A stretch of DNA of 64,000 nucleotides from Geodermatophilaceae bacterium URHA0031 (GTDB lineage Bacteria > Actinomycetota > Actinomycetes > Mycobacteriales > Geodermatophilaceae), in assembly GCA_000620205.1 (NCBI GenBank), contig JHVP01000009.1, forward strand, positions 1 to 64,000. The letters run 5' to 3'. The stretch's first letter is position 1, and every line of letters starts with the position of its first letter. Under the pieces are notes generated by a model that saw nothing but the letters and a program-made list of their open reading frames with translations, was not told the DNA's origin and made no database searches. This document shows positions 30,504 to 39,156 of the stretch, piece after piece. The position numbers and the translations under genes were made by a program.

Positions 30504-31039
30504 CCCGCACCGTGTACTACACCGCCACGTCGCTGGACGGCTTCATCGCCACCGTCGACCACTCGCTGGACTGGCTGCTCAGCCGGGAGACCGACGCCGA
30601 CGGGCCGATGGGCTACGCCGGCTTCATCGCCGGGGTGGGGGCCGTGGCGATGGGCGCGACGACCTACCTGTGGGTCCGCGAGCACGAGCCGGAGTGGACG
30701 CCGGAGCGGCCCACCTGGGTCTTCACGCACCGCGACCTGCCGCTGCTGCCGGGGGTGGAGCTCCGGCTCACCGCCGAGGACCCGGCGCGGGTGCACGCCG
30801 ACATGGTCGCCGCCGCGGCCGGGCGGGACGTCTGGATCGTCGGCGGTGGGGACCTCGCCGGCCAGTTCGCCGACCGCGGGCTGCTGGACGAGCTGGTGGT
30901 CGCCATCGCCCCGGTGACCCTCGGCGGCGGTGCGCCGCTGCTGCCGCGGCGGGTCGAGCTGGCGGTGCAGGAGGTCGCCCGCAACGGCGAGCTGGTGTGC
31001 GTGCGGTACACGGTCGAGCGACCCCCGGCCCGGGTCTGA
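30500..31039 (+). CDS. Dihydrofolate reductase/RibD-C family protein
   Basis: A 179-residue protein of the RibD C-terminal/DHFR fold: TVYYTATSLDGFIATVDHS at the start, GAVAMGATTYLW, WVFTHRDLPLL, and DVWIVGGGDLAGQFADRGLLDEL. Such proteins use NADPH; the substrate is not known, and it is not a clear FolA. The GTG start has GAGGAGGAGG upstream, inside the end of the AraC-DinB gene. Confidence 0.8.
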   Translation: MTRTVYYTATSLDGFIATVDHSLDWLLSRETDADGPMGYAGFIAGVGAVAMGATTYLWVREHEPEWTPERPTWVFTHRDLPLLPGVELRLTAEDPARVHADMVAAAAGRDVWIVGGGDLAGQFADRGLLDELVVAIAPVTLGGGAPLLPRRVELAVQEVARNGELVCVRYTVERPPARV

Positions 31040-31101
31040 CCCCCGGCTGACCCCCGACCGGGGGACGGCGACGGGCCGACGTCCCGGCGGGACACCGGCG
31101 T

Positions 31102-31134
31102 GACCTCGGTCATGCCTACACTCCGGCCGAGGTC
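31102..31134. promoter_or_regulatory. Inverted repeat flanking a -10-like element upstream of ald
   Basis: GACCTCGG (31102-31109) and CCGAGGTC (31127-31134) form perfect 8-base arms around a 17-base spacer that contains TACACT (31117-31122), a TANNNT -10 match. No good -35 is seen. Binding of an activator or repressor (an Lrp/AldR-type protein would be expected for ald) or an RNA hairpin are both possible. About 80 bases of leader would follow before ald. Confidence 0.45.
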
Positions 31135-31215
31135 GGCTCTGACCGGGCCGCCGTCCACTGGAGCGCCGCCGGAGACCCCGGAGACGCCCGCCGAACCGGG
31201 AGCTGGGGTCTGAGG

Positions 31216-32331
31216 ATGAAGGTCGGAGTCGCTCGAGAGGTCAAGAACCGCGAGTACCGGGTCGCGCTGACCCCGTCCGGGGTGACCGAGCTGGTGGCCG
31301 CCGGGCACGACGTGCTGGTCGAGCACGACGCCGGGGCCGGGTCGTCCATCCCGGATGCGGACTTCACCGCGGCCGGGGCGAAGATCCTGGGCTCCGCGGA
31401 CGACGTGTGGGGCGAGGCGGACCTGCTGCTGAAGGTCAAGGAGCCCGTCGCCGAGGAGTACGGCCGGATGCGGGCCGACCAGACGCTGTTCACCTACCTG
31501 CACCTGGCCGCCTCGCGGGCCTGCACCGACGCGCTGCTCGCCGCGGGCACGACCGCGGTCGCCTACGAGACGGTGCAGACCGACGGCGGTGCGCTGCCGC
31601 TGCTCGCCCCGATGTCCGAGGTGGCCGGGCGGATGGCCCCGCAGGTCGGCGCGCACACCCTGGAGCGCGCCTCCGGCGGCCGCGGTGTGCTGCTGGGAGG
31701 GGTGTCCGGGGTGCACGCCGCCAAGGTCGTGGTGATCGGCGCGGGCGTCTCCGGGATGAACGCGGCGACCATCGCGCTGGGCATGCAGGCCCAGGTCACC
31801 GTGCTGGACCGCGACCTGGAGAAGCTGCGGGCCGCCGACCAGCTCTACCGCGGCCACCTGCAGACCGTCTCCTCCAACGCCCTGGAGGTCGAGCGGGCGG
31901 TGCTGGGGGCCGACCTGGTGATCGGCGCCGTCCTGGTGCCCGGCGCGAAGGCACCCACGCTGGTGAGCAACGAGCTGGTGTCCCGGATGAAGCCCGGCTC
32001 GGTGCTCGTCGACATCGCCGTCGACCAGGGCGGCTGCTTCGAGGACAGCCGGCCGACCACCCACGACGACCCGACGTTCGCCGTCCACGGGTCGGTCTTC
32101 TACTGCGTGGCGAACATGCCCGGCGCGGTGCCGCACACCTCGACCTACGCGCTGACCAACGTGACGTTGCCCTACGTGTTGGCCCTGGCCAACTCGGGCA
32201 CCGCGGCGGCGCTGGCGGCCGACCCGGCGCTGGCCCGCGGCGCCAACGTGGCCGGCGGGCACCTGGTGCACGCCGGGGTCGCCGAGGCGCACGGGCTGCC
32301 GTCGGTCCGGTGGCAGGAGGTGCTGTCCTGA
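31216..32331 (+). CDS. ald: Alanine dehydrogenase
   Basis: A 371-residue NAD-dependent L-alanine dehydrogenase (EC 1.4.1.1), interconverting alanine and pyruvate plus ammonia. The N-terminal [20 protein letters not shown], substrate Lys in LLLKVKEP and catalytic His in FTYLHLAAS are present. The Rossmann motif is [19 protein letters not shown] at about 174-192, and [19 protein letters not shown] follows. The length equals the family norm. The ATG has GGGAGCTGGGG upstream. xerD follows immediately, so the two are probably co-transcribed. Confidence 0.95.
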   Translation: MKVGVAREVKNREYRVALTPSGVTELVAAGHDVLVEHDAGAGSSIPDADFTAAGAKILGSADDVWGEADLLLKVKEPVAEEYGRMRADQTLFTYLHLAASRACTDALLAAGTTAVAYETVQTDGGALPLLAPMSEVAGRMAPQVGAHTLERASGGRGVLLGGVSGVHAAKVVVIGAGVSGMNAATIALGMQAQVTVLDRDLEKLRAADQLYRGHLQTVSSNALEVERAVLGADLVIGAVLVPGAKAPTLVSNELVSRMKPGSVLVDIAVDQGGCFEDSRPTTHDDPTFAVHGSVFYCVANMPGAVPHTSTYALTNVTLPYVLALANSGTAAALAADPALARGANVAGGHLVHAGVAEAHGLPSVRWQEVLS

Positions 32332-33299
32332 CGGCTCTCGATCCGGCCCGCCCCACCGCCCTCGCCGGCCCGGCCGTCGAGCGGGTGGTCACCGGCTACC
32401 TGGACCACCTGACCGTGGAGCGCGGCCTCGCCGGCAACACGATCGCCTCCTACCGCCGGGACCTGCGCCGGTACGCCGAGTTCCTGGCCGCCGGCGGCGT
32501 GGAGGGGCTGGGCGAGGTGGGGGAGTCCGACGTCGCCGCGTTCCTGGTCGCCCTGCGCCAGGGGGACGAGGAGCACCCGCCGCTGTCGGCGACGTCGGCG
32601 GCCCGGGCGGTGGTCGCCGTCCGCGGCCTGCACCGGTTCGCGCTGCTCGACGGGCTGGTGGTCGACGACGTCGCCGCGCAGGTCAAGCCCCCGGCACCCG
32701 CGCGGCGGCTGCCCAAGGCGATCCCGGTCGAGCAGGTGGAGGCGCTGCTGACCGCGGCCGCCGCGGTCGAGGGGCCGCGCGGGCTGCGCGACCGGGCGCT
32801 GCTGGAGCTGCTGTACGGCACCGGCGCGCGGATCTCCGAGGCGGTCGGGCTGGCCGTCGACGACCTGGACCTCGGCTCGGCGGCGGTGCGGCTGGCCGGC
32901 AAGGGCGGCAAGGAGCGGGTCGTCCCGGTCGGCAGCTACGCCGTCCGCGCGGTCGAGGACTACCTGGTGCGGGCCCGGCCGGCGCTGGCGACGAAGGCCC
33001 GGGCCGGCGTGCGCGGGGGAGCGCTGTTCCTCAACGCCCGCGGCGGGCCGCTGTCCCGGCAGAGCGCCTGGACCATCCTCCGCGAGGCCGCCGAACGGGC
33101 CGGGATCCCCGCCGAGCTGTCACCGCACACGCTGCGGCACTCCTTCGCCACCCACCTGCTCGACGGCGGCGCCGACGTCCGCGTCGTGCAGGAGCTGCTC
33201 GGCCACGCCTCGGTGACGACCACCCAGGTCTACACGCTGGTCACCGTGGAGCGGCTGCGCGAGGTGTACGCGACCAGCCACCCCCGCGCGCTGCGCTGA
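32328..33299 (+). CDS. xerD: Tyrosine recombinase XerD
   Basis: A chromosome-dimer-resolving recombinase of about 323 residues. The N-terminal core-binding domain contains [20 protein letters not shown]. Catalytic residues are the Arg in [25 protein letters not shown] (His and Arg), [15 protein letters not shown] (His and Tyr). Start: no ATG or GTG lies close to the ald stop. A CTG at 32328 overlaps that stop and has AGGAGG 7 bases upstream, which I favour; GTG 32385 would leave only four residues before the conserved domain. It is the positional counterpart of Rv1701. Confidence 0.9.
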   Translation: MTALDPARPTALAGPAVERVVTGYLDHLTVERGLAGNTIASYRRDLRRYAEFLAAGGVEGLGEVGESDVAAFLVALRQGDEEHPPLSATSAARAVVAVRGLHRFALLDGLVVDDVAAQVKPPAPARRLPKAIPVEQVEALLTAAAAVEGPRGLRDRALLELLYGTGARISEAVGLAVDDLDLGSAAVRLAGKGGKERVVPVGSYAVRAVEDYLVRARPALATKARAGVRGGALFLNARGGPLSRQSAWTILREAAERAGIPAELSPHTLRHSFATHLLDGGADVRVVQELLGHASVTTTQVYTLVTVERLREVYATSHPRALR

Positions 33300-33301
33300 G
33301 C

Positions 33302-34036
33302 TCAGGGCGCGGCGGCGAGCAGGCCGCGCACCAGGGCGACGTGCTCCGGCCGGGCGGGACTGCGGTGGTGCCAGGTGGCGGCCAGGCCGATCGCGACGAC
33401 CCGGCCGGTGGCGACCAGCGCCCGGACCGCGGTGAGCAGCTCGTCGACCCGCACCCCGCCGGTCGCCGGGTACAGCAGGTCCGGGACCTCGGCCGGCGTG
33501 CAGACGTCGACGTCGACGTGCACGTAGAGGTCGCCGTCCGGCACGACCCCGGTCAGGTCGGCGACCGAGGCGCGGGTGACAGCGGAGCCGGCCAGCAGCT
33601 GGTGCTCGCCGGGATCGGTGTCCCGGGCGTCGACCAGCACCACCCGATCCTCCGCGACCGGCCGGAGGCCCAGCGCCGCGGGGAGGGCCAGGTCGCCGCG
33701 GCCGACGGCCAGCGACAGCGGCATCCCCCCGAGGTATCCCGACGTCGTGGTGTCCGCGGTGTGGAAGTCGGCGTGCGCGTCGAACCAGACGACCGCGGGG
33801 TCCCGCCCGGCGCGCTGCAGCCCGGCCAGCACCCCGAGGCTGGTGGTGCAGTCCCCGGAGGCGACGACGGCACCGCCCGCACCCACGGCGTCCGCGACCT
33901 GCTCGTACAGCGCGGCCATCCGGGTCCACGGGTCGCCGGCCGGGAGGTCGGCGGTCACCTCGCGGTCGGCGGGGACGCCCAGGTCGAAGGGGTCGAGGCG
34001 CTCGTCGAGGTGGTACGGGACGGCCGTCAGCAACAT
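33302..34036 (-). CDS. Arginase/agmatinase-fold protein
   Basis: A 244-residue ureohydrolase-fold protein. The DAHADFHT motif (two metal-binding Asp and a His) is intact at about 115, and [22 protein letters not shown] stands for the family SxDxDxxDP region (only the first Asp pair is kept). The usual first metal His in GGDHS is replaced by Cys in [10 protein letters not shown]. It may hydrolyse a guanidino compound with altered metal binding, or be a non-canonical member. ATG 34036 is chosen as the start of homology; the frame is open 58 codons upstream. It converges with xerD and is divergent from parA. Confidence 0.7.
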   Translation of the reverse strand: MLLTAVPYHLDERLDPFDLGVPADREVTADLPAGDPWTRMAALYEQVADAVGAGGAVVASGDCTTSLGVLAGLQRAGRDPAVVWFDAHADFHTADTTTSGYLGGMPLSLAVGRGDLALPAALGLRPVAEDRVVLVDARDTDPGEHQLLAGSAVTRASVADLTGVVPDGDLYVHVDVDVCTPAEVPDLLYPATGGVRVDELLTAVRALVATGRVVAIGLAATWHHRSPARPEHVALVRGLLAAAP

Positions 34037-34200
34037 GCCGACGAGTTTCCCCGGCGTTCCGGTCACGGTCGCGCTGCGCCCTGCCGAGAAGAGAGGTGGG
34101 AGAACGGGTCGGCGGCTTCCCCCGCTGGTCGTGCGGGCTCCTGCCGTGACCTGACCCCCGGTCCACGGTCCGCTCAGCACCCAGGGAAGAGGCACAGACG

Positions 34201-35121
34201 ATGTCGACACGAGCCGAGGCGGCGGCTTCCGCCGTCGCGCTCCCGCGCGGAGGGGCCATGGCGGGCGACGCCGAGATGGGCATCCCGACGAGCCGCGTCG
34301 ACCCCGCCAAGGCGCGGCAGCGGAAGCTGCCCGACCCGAAGCCGATCAGCTCCCACGGCCCGGCCCGGATCATCGCCATGTGCAACCAGAAGGGCGGCGT
34401 CGGCAAGACCACGTCGACGATCAACCTGGGCGCCGCGCTCGTCGAGCAGGGCCGCCGCGTGCTGCTGGTGGACCTCGACCCGCAGGGCGCGCTGTCGGTG
34501 GGCCTCGGCATCCCCGCCCAGCACCTGGACCGGACCATCTACAACGCGCTGATGGAGCCCCGGACCACGCTGGCCGACGTCCGGGTGGCCACCGAGATCC
34601 CCGGCCTGGACCTGGTGCCCAGCAACATCGACCTGTCCGCCGCCGAGGTGCAGCTGGTCAGCGAGGTCGCGCGCGAGCAGACCCTGATGCGGGTGCTCGC
34701 CTCGGTCCGCGACGAGTACGACTACGTGCTGATCGACTGCCAGCCCTCCCTCGGGCTGCTCACGGTCAACGCGCTCACCGCCGCGCAGGGCGTGATCATC
34801 CCGCTGGAGTGCGAGTTCTTCTCGCTGCGCGGGGTCGCGCTGCTGGTGGACACGATCGACAAGGTCAAGGAGCGGCTCAACCCGTCGCTGGAGATCGACG
34901 GGATCCTGGCCACGATGTACGACACGCGGACCGTGCACTGCCGCGAGGTGTTCAGCCGGGTCGTCGAGGCCTTCGGCGACACCGTGTTCCAGACCGTCAT
35001 CAGCCGCACGGTGCGGTTCCCGGAGACCACGGTGGCCGGGCAGCCGATCACCCAGTGGGCCCCCACGTCGTCGGGCGCTGCGGCGTACCGCGATCTCGCC
35101 AAGGAGGTCATCGCCCTGTGA
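34201..35121 (+). CDS. ParA-family ATPase
   Basis: A 306-residue ParA/Soj-type ATPase. The deviant Walker A motif [17 protein letters not shown] lies at about 61-77 and [17 protein letters not shown] follows. [19 protein letters not shown] is the Walker B region. The first 55 residues are an extension. It is the counterpart of Rv1708, which sits directly before scpA-scpB, rather than the origin-linked parAB. It probably has a role in chromosome organisation. The ATG has GGGAAGAGG upstream. It overlaps the next gene by 4 bases. Confidence 0.9.
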   Translation: MSTRAEAAASAVALPRGGAMAGDAEMGIPTSRVDPAKARQRKLPDPKPISSHGPARIIAMCNQKGGVGKTTSTINLGAALVEQGRRVLLVDLDPQGALSVGLGIPAQHLDRTIYNALMEPRTTLADVRVATEIPGLDLVPSNIDLSAAEVQLVSEVAREQTLMRVLASVRDEYDYVLIDCQPSLGLLTVNALTAAQGVIIPLECEFFSLRGVALLVDTIDKVKERLNPSLEIDGILATMYDTRTVHCREVFSRVVEAFGDTVFQTVISRTVRFPETTVAGQPITQWAPTSSGAAAYRDLAKEVIAL

Positions 35122-35630
35122 CGCGCCGCCCTGTGCTGCCGGGTGCCGCCGAGCTGTTCCGCCGGACCGACGTCCCGGCGCCCGCGCCCGCGCCGGTCAC
35201 CGAGCTGTCGACCCTCGCGGCCGCCCAGTCCTCACCCGCGCTGCGCTCCAGCGCCGCCTCCCGGGCGGCGGACGACGACGAGCTGCCGGCCACCCCGCCG
35301 CTGACCCTGGTGCCCGACGTGGCCGGCGGTGCCCCGCGGATCGTCGTCGACGAGCTCGCTGCGCACCGGTCGACTCTCCCGGCGGCACCGCCCAAGCAGG
35401 TGGCCCGGGCGACCGGGTCGAGGGGGCGCGCCAAGCACGAGGAGAAGATCACCGTCTACTGCTCGGCCGACGAGCTGCTGGCCCTGGAGACCGCGCGGCT
35501 CGCGCTGCGCGGTCAGCACGGGGTCGCTGCCGACCGCGGCCGGATCGTCCGCGAGGCCATCGCCGTGGTGCTGGCCGACCTCGAGGTGCACGGCGAGGAC
35601 TCGGTCCTGGTGCGTCGGCTGCGCAGATGA
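35118..35630 (+). CDS. Conserved protein between ParA and ScpA, possible ribbon-helix-helix
   Basis: A 170-residue protein. Residues 1-105 are Ala/Pro/Ser-rich and probably disordered. The last 60 residues (KITVYCSADELLALETARL, then DRGRIVREAIAVVLADLEV) look like a beta strand and two helices, as in ribbon-helix-helix DNA-binding proteins. Its GTG overlaps the parA stop by 4 bases, so it is coupled to ParA. It could act as the DNA-binding partner of this ParA, the place usually taken by ParB; that is inference. An 81-base gap separates it from scpA. Confidence 0.65.
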   Translation: MTRRPVLPGAAELFRRTDVPAPAPAPVTELSTLAAAQSSPALRSSAASRAADDDELPATPPLTLVPDVAGGAPRIVVDELAAHRSTLPAAPPKQVARATGSRGRAKHEEKITVYCSADELLALETARLALRGQHGVAADRGRIVREAIAVVLADLEVHGEDSVLVRRLRR

Positions 35631-35698
35631 AGGACCCCGCTTCCCCCCACGCCTCGCTCCGCTCGGTGCGGGCCCCTGGAGCGGGGCCGAGGGCCACC

Positions 35699-35714
35699 TA
35701 GGCTGGGAACCGTG
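35699..35714 (+). promoter_or_regulatory. -10 element and putative leaderless start of scpA
   Basis: TAGGCT (35699-35704) ends 7 bases before the GTG at 35712, with no ribosome-binding site between. The gap upstream contains loosely paired CCCCGCT and AGCGGGG arms. A separate promoter for scpA inside the operon is suggested. Confidence 0.45.
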
Positions 35715-36545
35715 ACGGTGGCGGGGTCCGAGGAGGTCGGGAACGGGCGGTTCACCGTCCGGCTGGCCAACTTCGAGGGCCCGTTCGACCTGCTGCTGCA
35801 GCTGATCGGCCGGCACAAGCTCGACGTCACCGAGATCGCGCTGTCGACGGTGACCGACGAGTTCATCGCCCACCTGCGCGCCCTCGGCGACCAGCTGGAC
35901 CTGGACCAGGCGAGCGAGTTCCTGGTCGTCGCGTCCACGCTGCTGGACCTCAAGGCCGCCCGGCTGCTGCCCGCGGCCGACGTCGAGGACGAGGACGACC
36001 TCGCCGTCCTCGAGGCGCGGGACCTGCTGTTCGCCCGGCTGCTGCAGTACCGCGCCTACAAGCGGGCCGCGGAGTTCCTGCGCCGGCGGGAGGCAGAGGC
36101 CGCGCGCCGGTTCCCGCGGGACGTGGCGCTGGAGCCACGCTTCGCCCAGCTGCTGCCCGAGGTGCTCCTGGGGGTGACCCCGGAGCAGTTCGCGGCGCTG
36201 GCGCACGAGGCGCTGACCCCCAAGCCGCCGCCGACGGTGAGCGTCTCGCACCTGCACGCGCCGGCGGTGAGCGTCACCGAGCAGCTGGTGCTGGTCCGCA
36301 GCCGGATCGCGGCGGCGGGCACGGCGACCTTCCGCTCGCTGAGCAGGGACTGCGCGCACACGCTGGAGGTGGTCGCCCGGTTCCTCGCGCTGCTGGAGCT
36401 GTACCGGCAGCAGCTGGTGGTCTTCGACCAGGTGTCGCCGCTGGGCGAGCTGCACGTGCGCTGGACCGGGCCGCAGCTGGTCGGCGGCCGGCTGCCCGAG
36501 GAGATCGAGGCCGCGATCGCGGACGACCTGGAGGAGTACTCGTGA
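35712..36545 (+). CDS. scpA: Segregation and condensation protein A
   Basis: A 277-residue kleisin of the SMC-ScpAB condensin. The N-terminal VRLANFEGPFDLLLQLIGRHKLDVTEIAL region (key parts FEGPFDLLLQLI and KLDVTEIAL) binds the SMC neck, the centre is acidic, and the C-terminal winged helix ends near ELHVRWTGPQL. The length fits the family. The GTG start is supported by the -10 element 7 bases before it. scpB overlaps its stop by 4 bases. Confidence 0.95.
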   Translation: MTVAGSEEVGNGRFTVRLANFEGPFDLLLQLIGRHKLDVTEIALSTVTDEFIAHLRALGDQLDLDQASEFLVVASTLLDLKAARLLPAADVEDEDDLAVLEARDLLFARLLQYRAYKRAAEFLRRREAEAARRFPRDVALEPRFAQLLPEVLLGVTPEQFAALAHEALTPKPPPTVSVSHLHAPAVSVTEQLVLVRSRIAAAGTATFRSLSRDCAHTLEVVARFLALLELYRQQLVVFDQVSPLGELHVRWTGPQLVGGRLPEEIEAAIADDLEEYS

Positions 36546-37453
36546 GCGACGAGCCGGAGCAGCCGCGTCCGTTCTCCTGGGACGCCATCGCCGCGGAGGT
36601 GGCCGCGGGGCTGGAGGACGACGACGCGCTGCCCGCGGAGGGCTGGGACGTCGTCGCCCGGCAGCTGGCGGCGGGGCTGGGTGCCCCGGCAGACCTCCCG
36701 TCGGCCGTCCACCCGGCCGCTGCCGACCCGGCGGCCGCGGAGGAGGCGGCGACGGTCGAGGAGGCGCCGGCCCTGTCGTTCGGCCGGGCACCCGCGGCGC
36801 CACCGGTGGAACTCGAGGTGGTGCCCGAGCCGGAGGCGGCGGTGGAGGAGGCTGCGCCGGACGTCGCGCCGGTGCAGGAGGAGCTGGACCTCGACGTCGA
36901 CCTGGACCCGGCCGCGCTGCGCGGCGGCCTGGAGGCGCTGCTGTTCGTCGTGGACGCACCGGTCGACGAGGTGACCCTGGCCGACGCGCTCCGGTGCCCG
37001 GTGCCGCGAGTGCGCCGGGAGCTGGCCGCGCTGGCCGCCGACTACGACGAGCGGCGGGCCGGGATCGCGCTCCGCCGGGTGGGGGAGGGGTGGCGGCTGT
37101 ACACCCGGGAGGAGCACGCGCCGGTCGTCGAGCGGCACCTGCTGGGCGGCCAGCGCAACCGGCTGACCCAGGCGGCGCTGGAGACCCTCGCCGTCATCGC
37201 CTACCGCCAACCGGTGACCCGGGCGCGGGTGTCGGCGATCCGCGGGGTCGGGGTGGACGCGGTGGTGCGCACCCTGACCTCGCGGGGGCTGATCCGGGAG
37301 GCCGGCGCAGACCCCGACACCGGCGGTGGGCTGTACGTGACGACGCCGCTGTTCCTCGAGCGGCTGGGGTTGACCGGCCTGGACGAGCTGCCCGAGCTCG
37401 CGCCGCTGCTGCCGGACGCCGGTTCCCTGCTCGACGAGCACCCCGACTCCTGA
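36542..37453 (+). CDS. scpB: Segregation and condensation protein B
   Basis: A 303-residue ScpB. The conserved core of two winged helices starts at about 120 (ALRGGLEALLFVVDAPVDE) and includes ALRRVGEGWRLYT and the strongly conserved ALETLAVIAYRQPVTRA with IRGVGVDAVVRTL. The first 115 residues are an acidic Ala/Glu/Pro-rich extension not found in short ScpB proteins. It works with ScpA and SMC. GTG 36542 overlaps scpA by 4 bases. Confidence 0.92.
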   Translation: MSDEPEQPRPFSWDAIAAEVAAGLEDDDALPAEGWDVVARQLAAGLGAPADLPSAVHPAAADPAAAEEAATVEEAPALSFGRAPAAPPVELEVVPEPEAAVEEAAPDVAPVQEELDLDVDLDPAALRGGLEALLFVVDAPVDEVTLADALRCPVPRVRRELAALAADYDERRAGIALRRVGEGWRLYTREEHAPVVERHLLGGQRNRLTQAALETLAVIAYRQPVTRARVSAIRGVGVDAVVRTLTSRGLIREAGADPDTGGGLYVTTPLFLERLGLTGLDELPELAPLLPDAGSLLDEHPDS

Positions 37454-37478
37454 CCCCTGTGTCGGCGGGCCGCCGGGG

Positions 37479-37691
37479 TCAGCGAGGCGGTGTACCGCCG
37501 AGTCTCTGGACCCTCGGCACGGCGAGCGCCACGAGCACCGCGACGGCGGCGAGGACCACCTTCTCGACGGTGCCGGTGGTGGCGGAGAAGAAGGCGATGA
37601 CGGCGCCGACGAACACCAACGCCAGCAACGCCAGCAGGACGATGCGGATCGCGGCCACCAGGGTCGGTGGGACGGCTGGGGAATGGGTCAC
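37479..37691 (-). CDS. Small two-helix membrane protein
   Basis: A 70-residue protein made almost entirely of two hydrophobic helices (LVAAIRIVLLALLALVFVG and VVLAAVAVLVALAVP) with short charged ends. GTG 37691 has GGAGG 6 bases upstream, which decides the start. It is convergent with scpB. Unknown function. Confidence 0.6.
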   Translation of the reverse strand: MTHSPAVPPTLVAAIRIVLLALLALVFVGAVIAFFSATTGTVEKVVLAAVAVLVALAVPRVQRLGGTPPR

Positions 37692-37870
37692 GGCGTCCTC
37701 CGGTCCCCGCGCAGGCCGGTGCTCGGCCCGCGTCCAGCGTCGCGCGCCGGGCACCTCGGTGCAACGGACTCGGGCACCCTGGTGACCGTTCCTCGGTCGA
37801 TCCCGCCCCTACGGCGCGGACCGAGCGCCCGGACGCCCGAGCTGAGGGCTCGGACGCCCGGGTGCACTGC

Positions 37871-39049
37871 TCACCGGGAGTCGGCCTTCTCCTGCTCGTA
37901 CCGCTCGGTCATGGTCGCCACCGCCTGCATCTGGGCCGCGGCGTAGTCCTCGCGCTTGCCCGTCGCATGCGCCTTGGCGTCGAGCGTCTGCTGCGCGTGC
38001 GAGACCGCCCCGCCCTGGAAGTGCGGCATCACGTGCTGGGCGATGAGCTCCCACGAGCGCTTCGTCGCCTCGGGGTTCGCCCACTCGTGCCCGAGCAGCA
38101 GCATGCAGCCGAAGCCGCCGGACTGGTCCCACAACCGCTGCACCTGCGCGCGGGCGTCCTCGACGGTGCCGATCGCGCCGACGCCGGCCTCGTTGATGAA
38201 GTCGATCATCTCCTTGACGTCGCCGCCCTCCACCGCCATCTGCGGGAACGCGGCGGTCTTCTGGAAGTAGCGGAACCAGGTCTCGATGCCGAACTGGACG
38301 TCGCGGTAGGCCTGCTCTCGGGTCTCGGCCACGTGCATGAGCCCCACCAGCCTCCAGTCGGCGCGGGACACCGTCTGGCCGAAGTGGGCGGCTCGCTCCT
38401 CGACCACGTTCCAGTGGTGGGCGAGCGCGTCGAAGCCGTCCTTGGTGAGCGTGGCGCCGATGGAGAGCAGCCCGACGCCGTGCCGGCCGGCCATCCGTGG
38501 ACCGGTGGGGGAGGCGACCGCAGCGACGGCGATGTCGAAGCACGGCTGGGTGTAGGGCCGCAGGTGCAGGCGGGCGTTGACCAGGTCGTGCGTCCTGGTC
38601 CGCTCGGTGACCGTCTCGCCGCGGAGCAGCCGCATGATGATGTCGAGATCGACCTCCATCAGCTCCCGGGTGTCGGTCGGGTCGAGGCCCAGCATCATCG
38701 AGTCGGTGGGCAGCGACCCCGGCCCGCAGCCGAGCATCGTGCGGCCGCGGGTGAGGTGGTCCAGCAGCACCATGCGCTCGGCCACCCAGAGCGGGTTGTG
38801 GTAGGCGATCGACGTGACACCGGTGCCGAGCTTGATGCGCCGGGTCCGCTCGGCGGCCGCGGCGATGAAGATCTCGGGGGAGGCGATGATCTCGGTGCCG
38901 GCGGAGTGGTGCTCGCCGACCCAGGCCTCGTCGTAGCCGCACCTGTCCAGGTGCTCGATCAGCTCGAGGTCCCGCTGGAGCGCCAGGGTCGGGTTCTCCC
39001 CGGCCGGGTGGAACGGGGCCAGGAACGTGCCGAAGCGCAGTCGGTCCAT
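37871..39049 (-). CDS. LLM-class flavin-dependent monooxygenase
   Basis: A 392-residue bacterial luciferase-like TIM barrel that uses reduced FMN supplied by a partner reductase. Family parts are FGTFLAPFHPAGENP, GYDEAWVGEHHSAG, IKLGTGVTSIAYHNPLWVAE, RTMLGCGPGSLPTDSMMLG and TRELMEVDLDIIMRLL. The closest general type is limonene/alkanesulfonate-like monooxygenases; the substrate is unknown. The ATG at 39049 has AGGAGGACTCC directly upstream. The 179-base gap downstream (37692-37870) holds only a CGGACGCCCG direct repeat at 37830 and 37851. It looks like an insertion in the scpB-rluB segment. Confidence 0.88.
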   Translation of the reverse strand: MDRLRFGTFLAPFHPAGENPTLALQRDLELIEHLDRCGYDEAWVGEHHSAGTEIIASPEIFIAAAAERTRRIKLGTGVTSIAYHNPLWVAERMVLLDHLTRGRTMLGCGPGSLPTDSMMLGLDPTDTRELMEVDLDIIMRLLRGETVTERTRTHDLVNARLHLRPYTQPCFDIAVAAVASPTGPRMAGRHGVGLLSIGATLTKDGFDALAHHWNVVEERAAHFGQTVSRADWRLVGLMHVAETREQAYRDVQFGIETWFRYFQKTAAFPQMAVEGGDVKEMIDFINEAGVGAIGTVEDARAQVQRLWDQSGGFGCMLLLGHEWANPEATKRSWELIAQHVMPHFQGGAVSHAQQTLDAKAHATGKREDYAAAQMQAVATMTERYEQEKADSR

Positions 39050-39156
39050 GGAGTCCTCCTCGACGAATGTGACCTGCCTCACGACCGCGGTCAGTCTCGG
39101 GGCGTGCGCGGTCCCTGTCGAGGGGCAGATCTCCTGGGGCGTCGGCGAGAAGCGGG

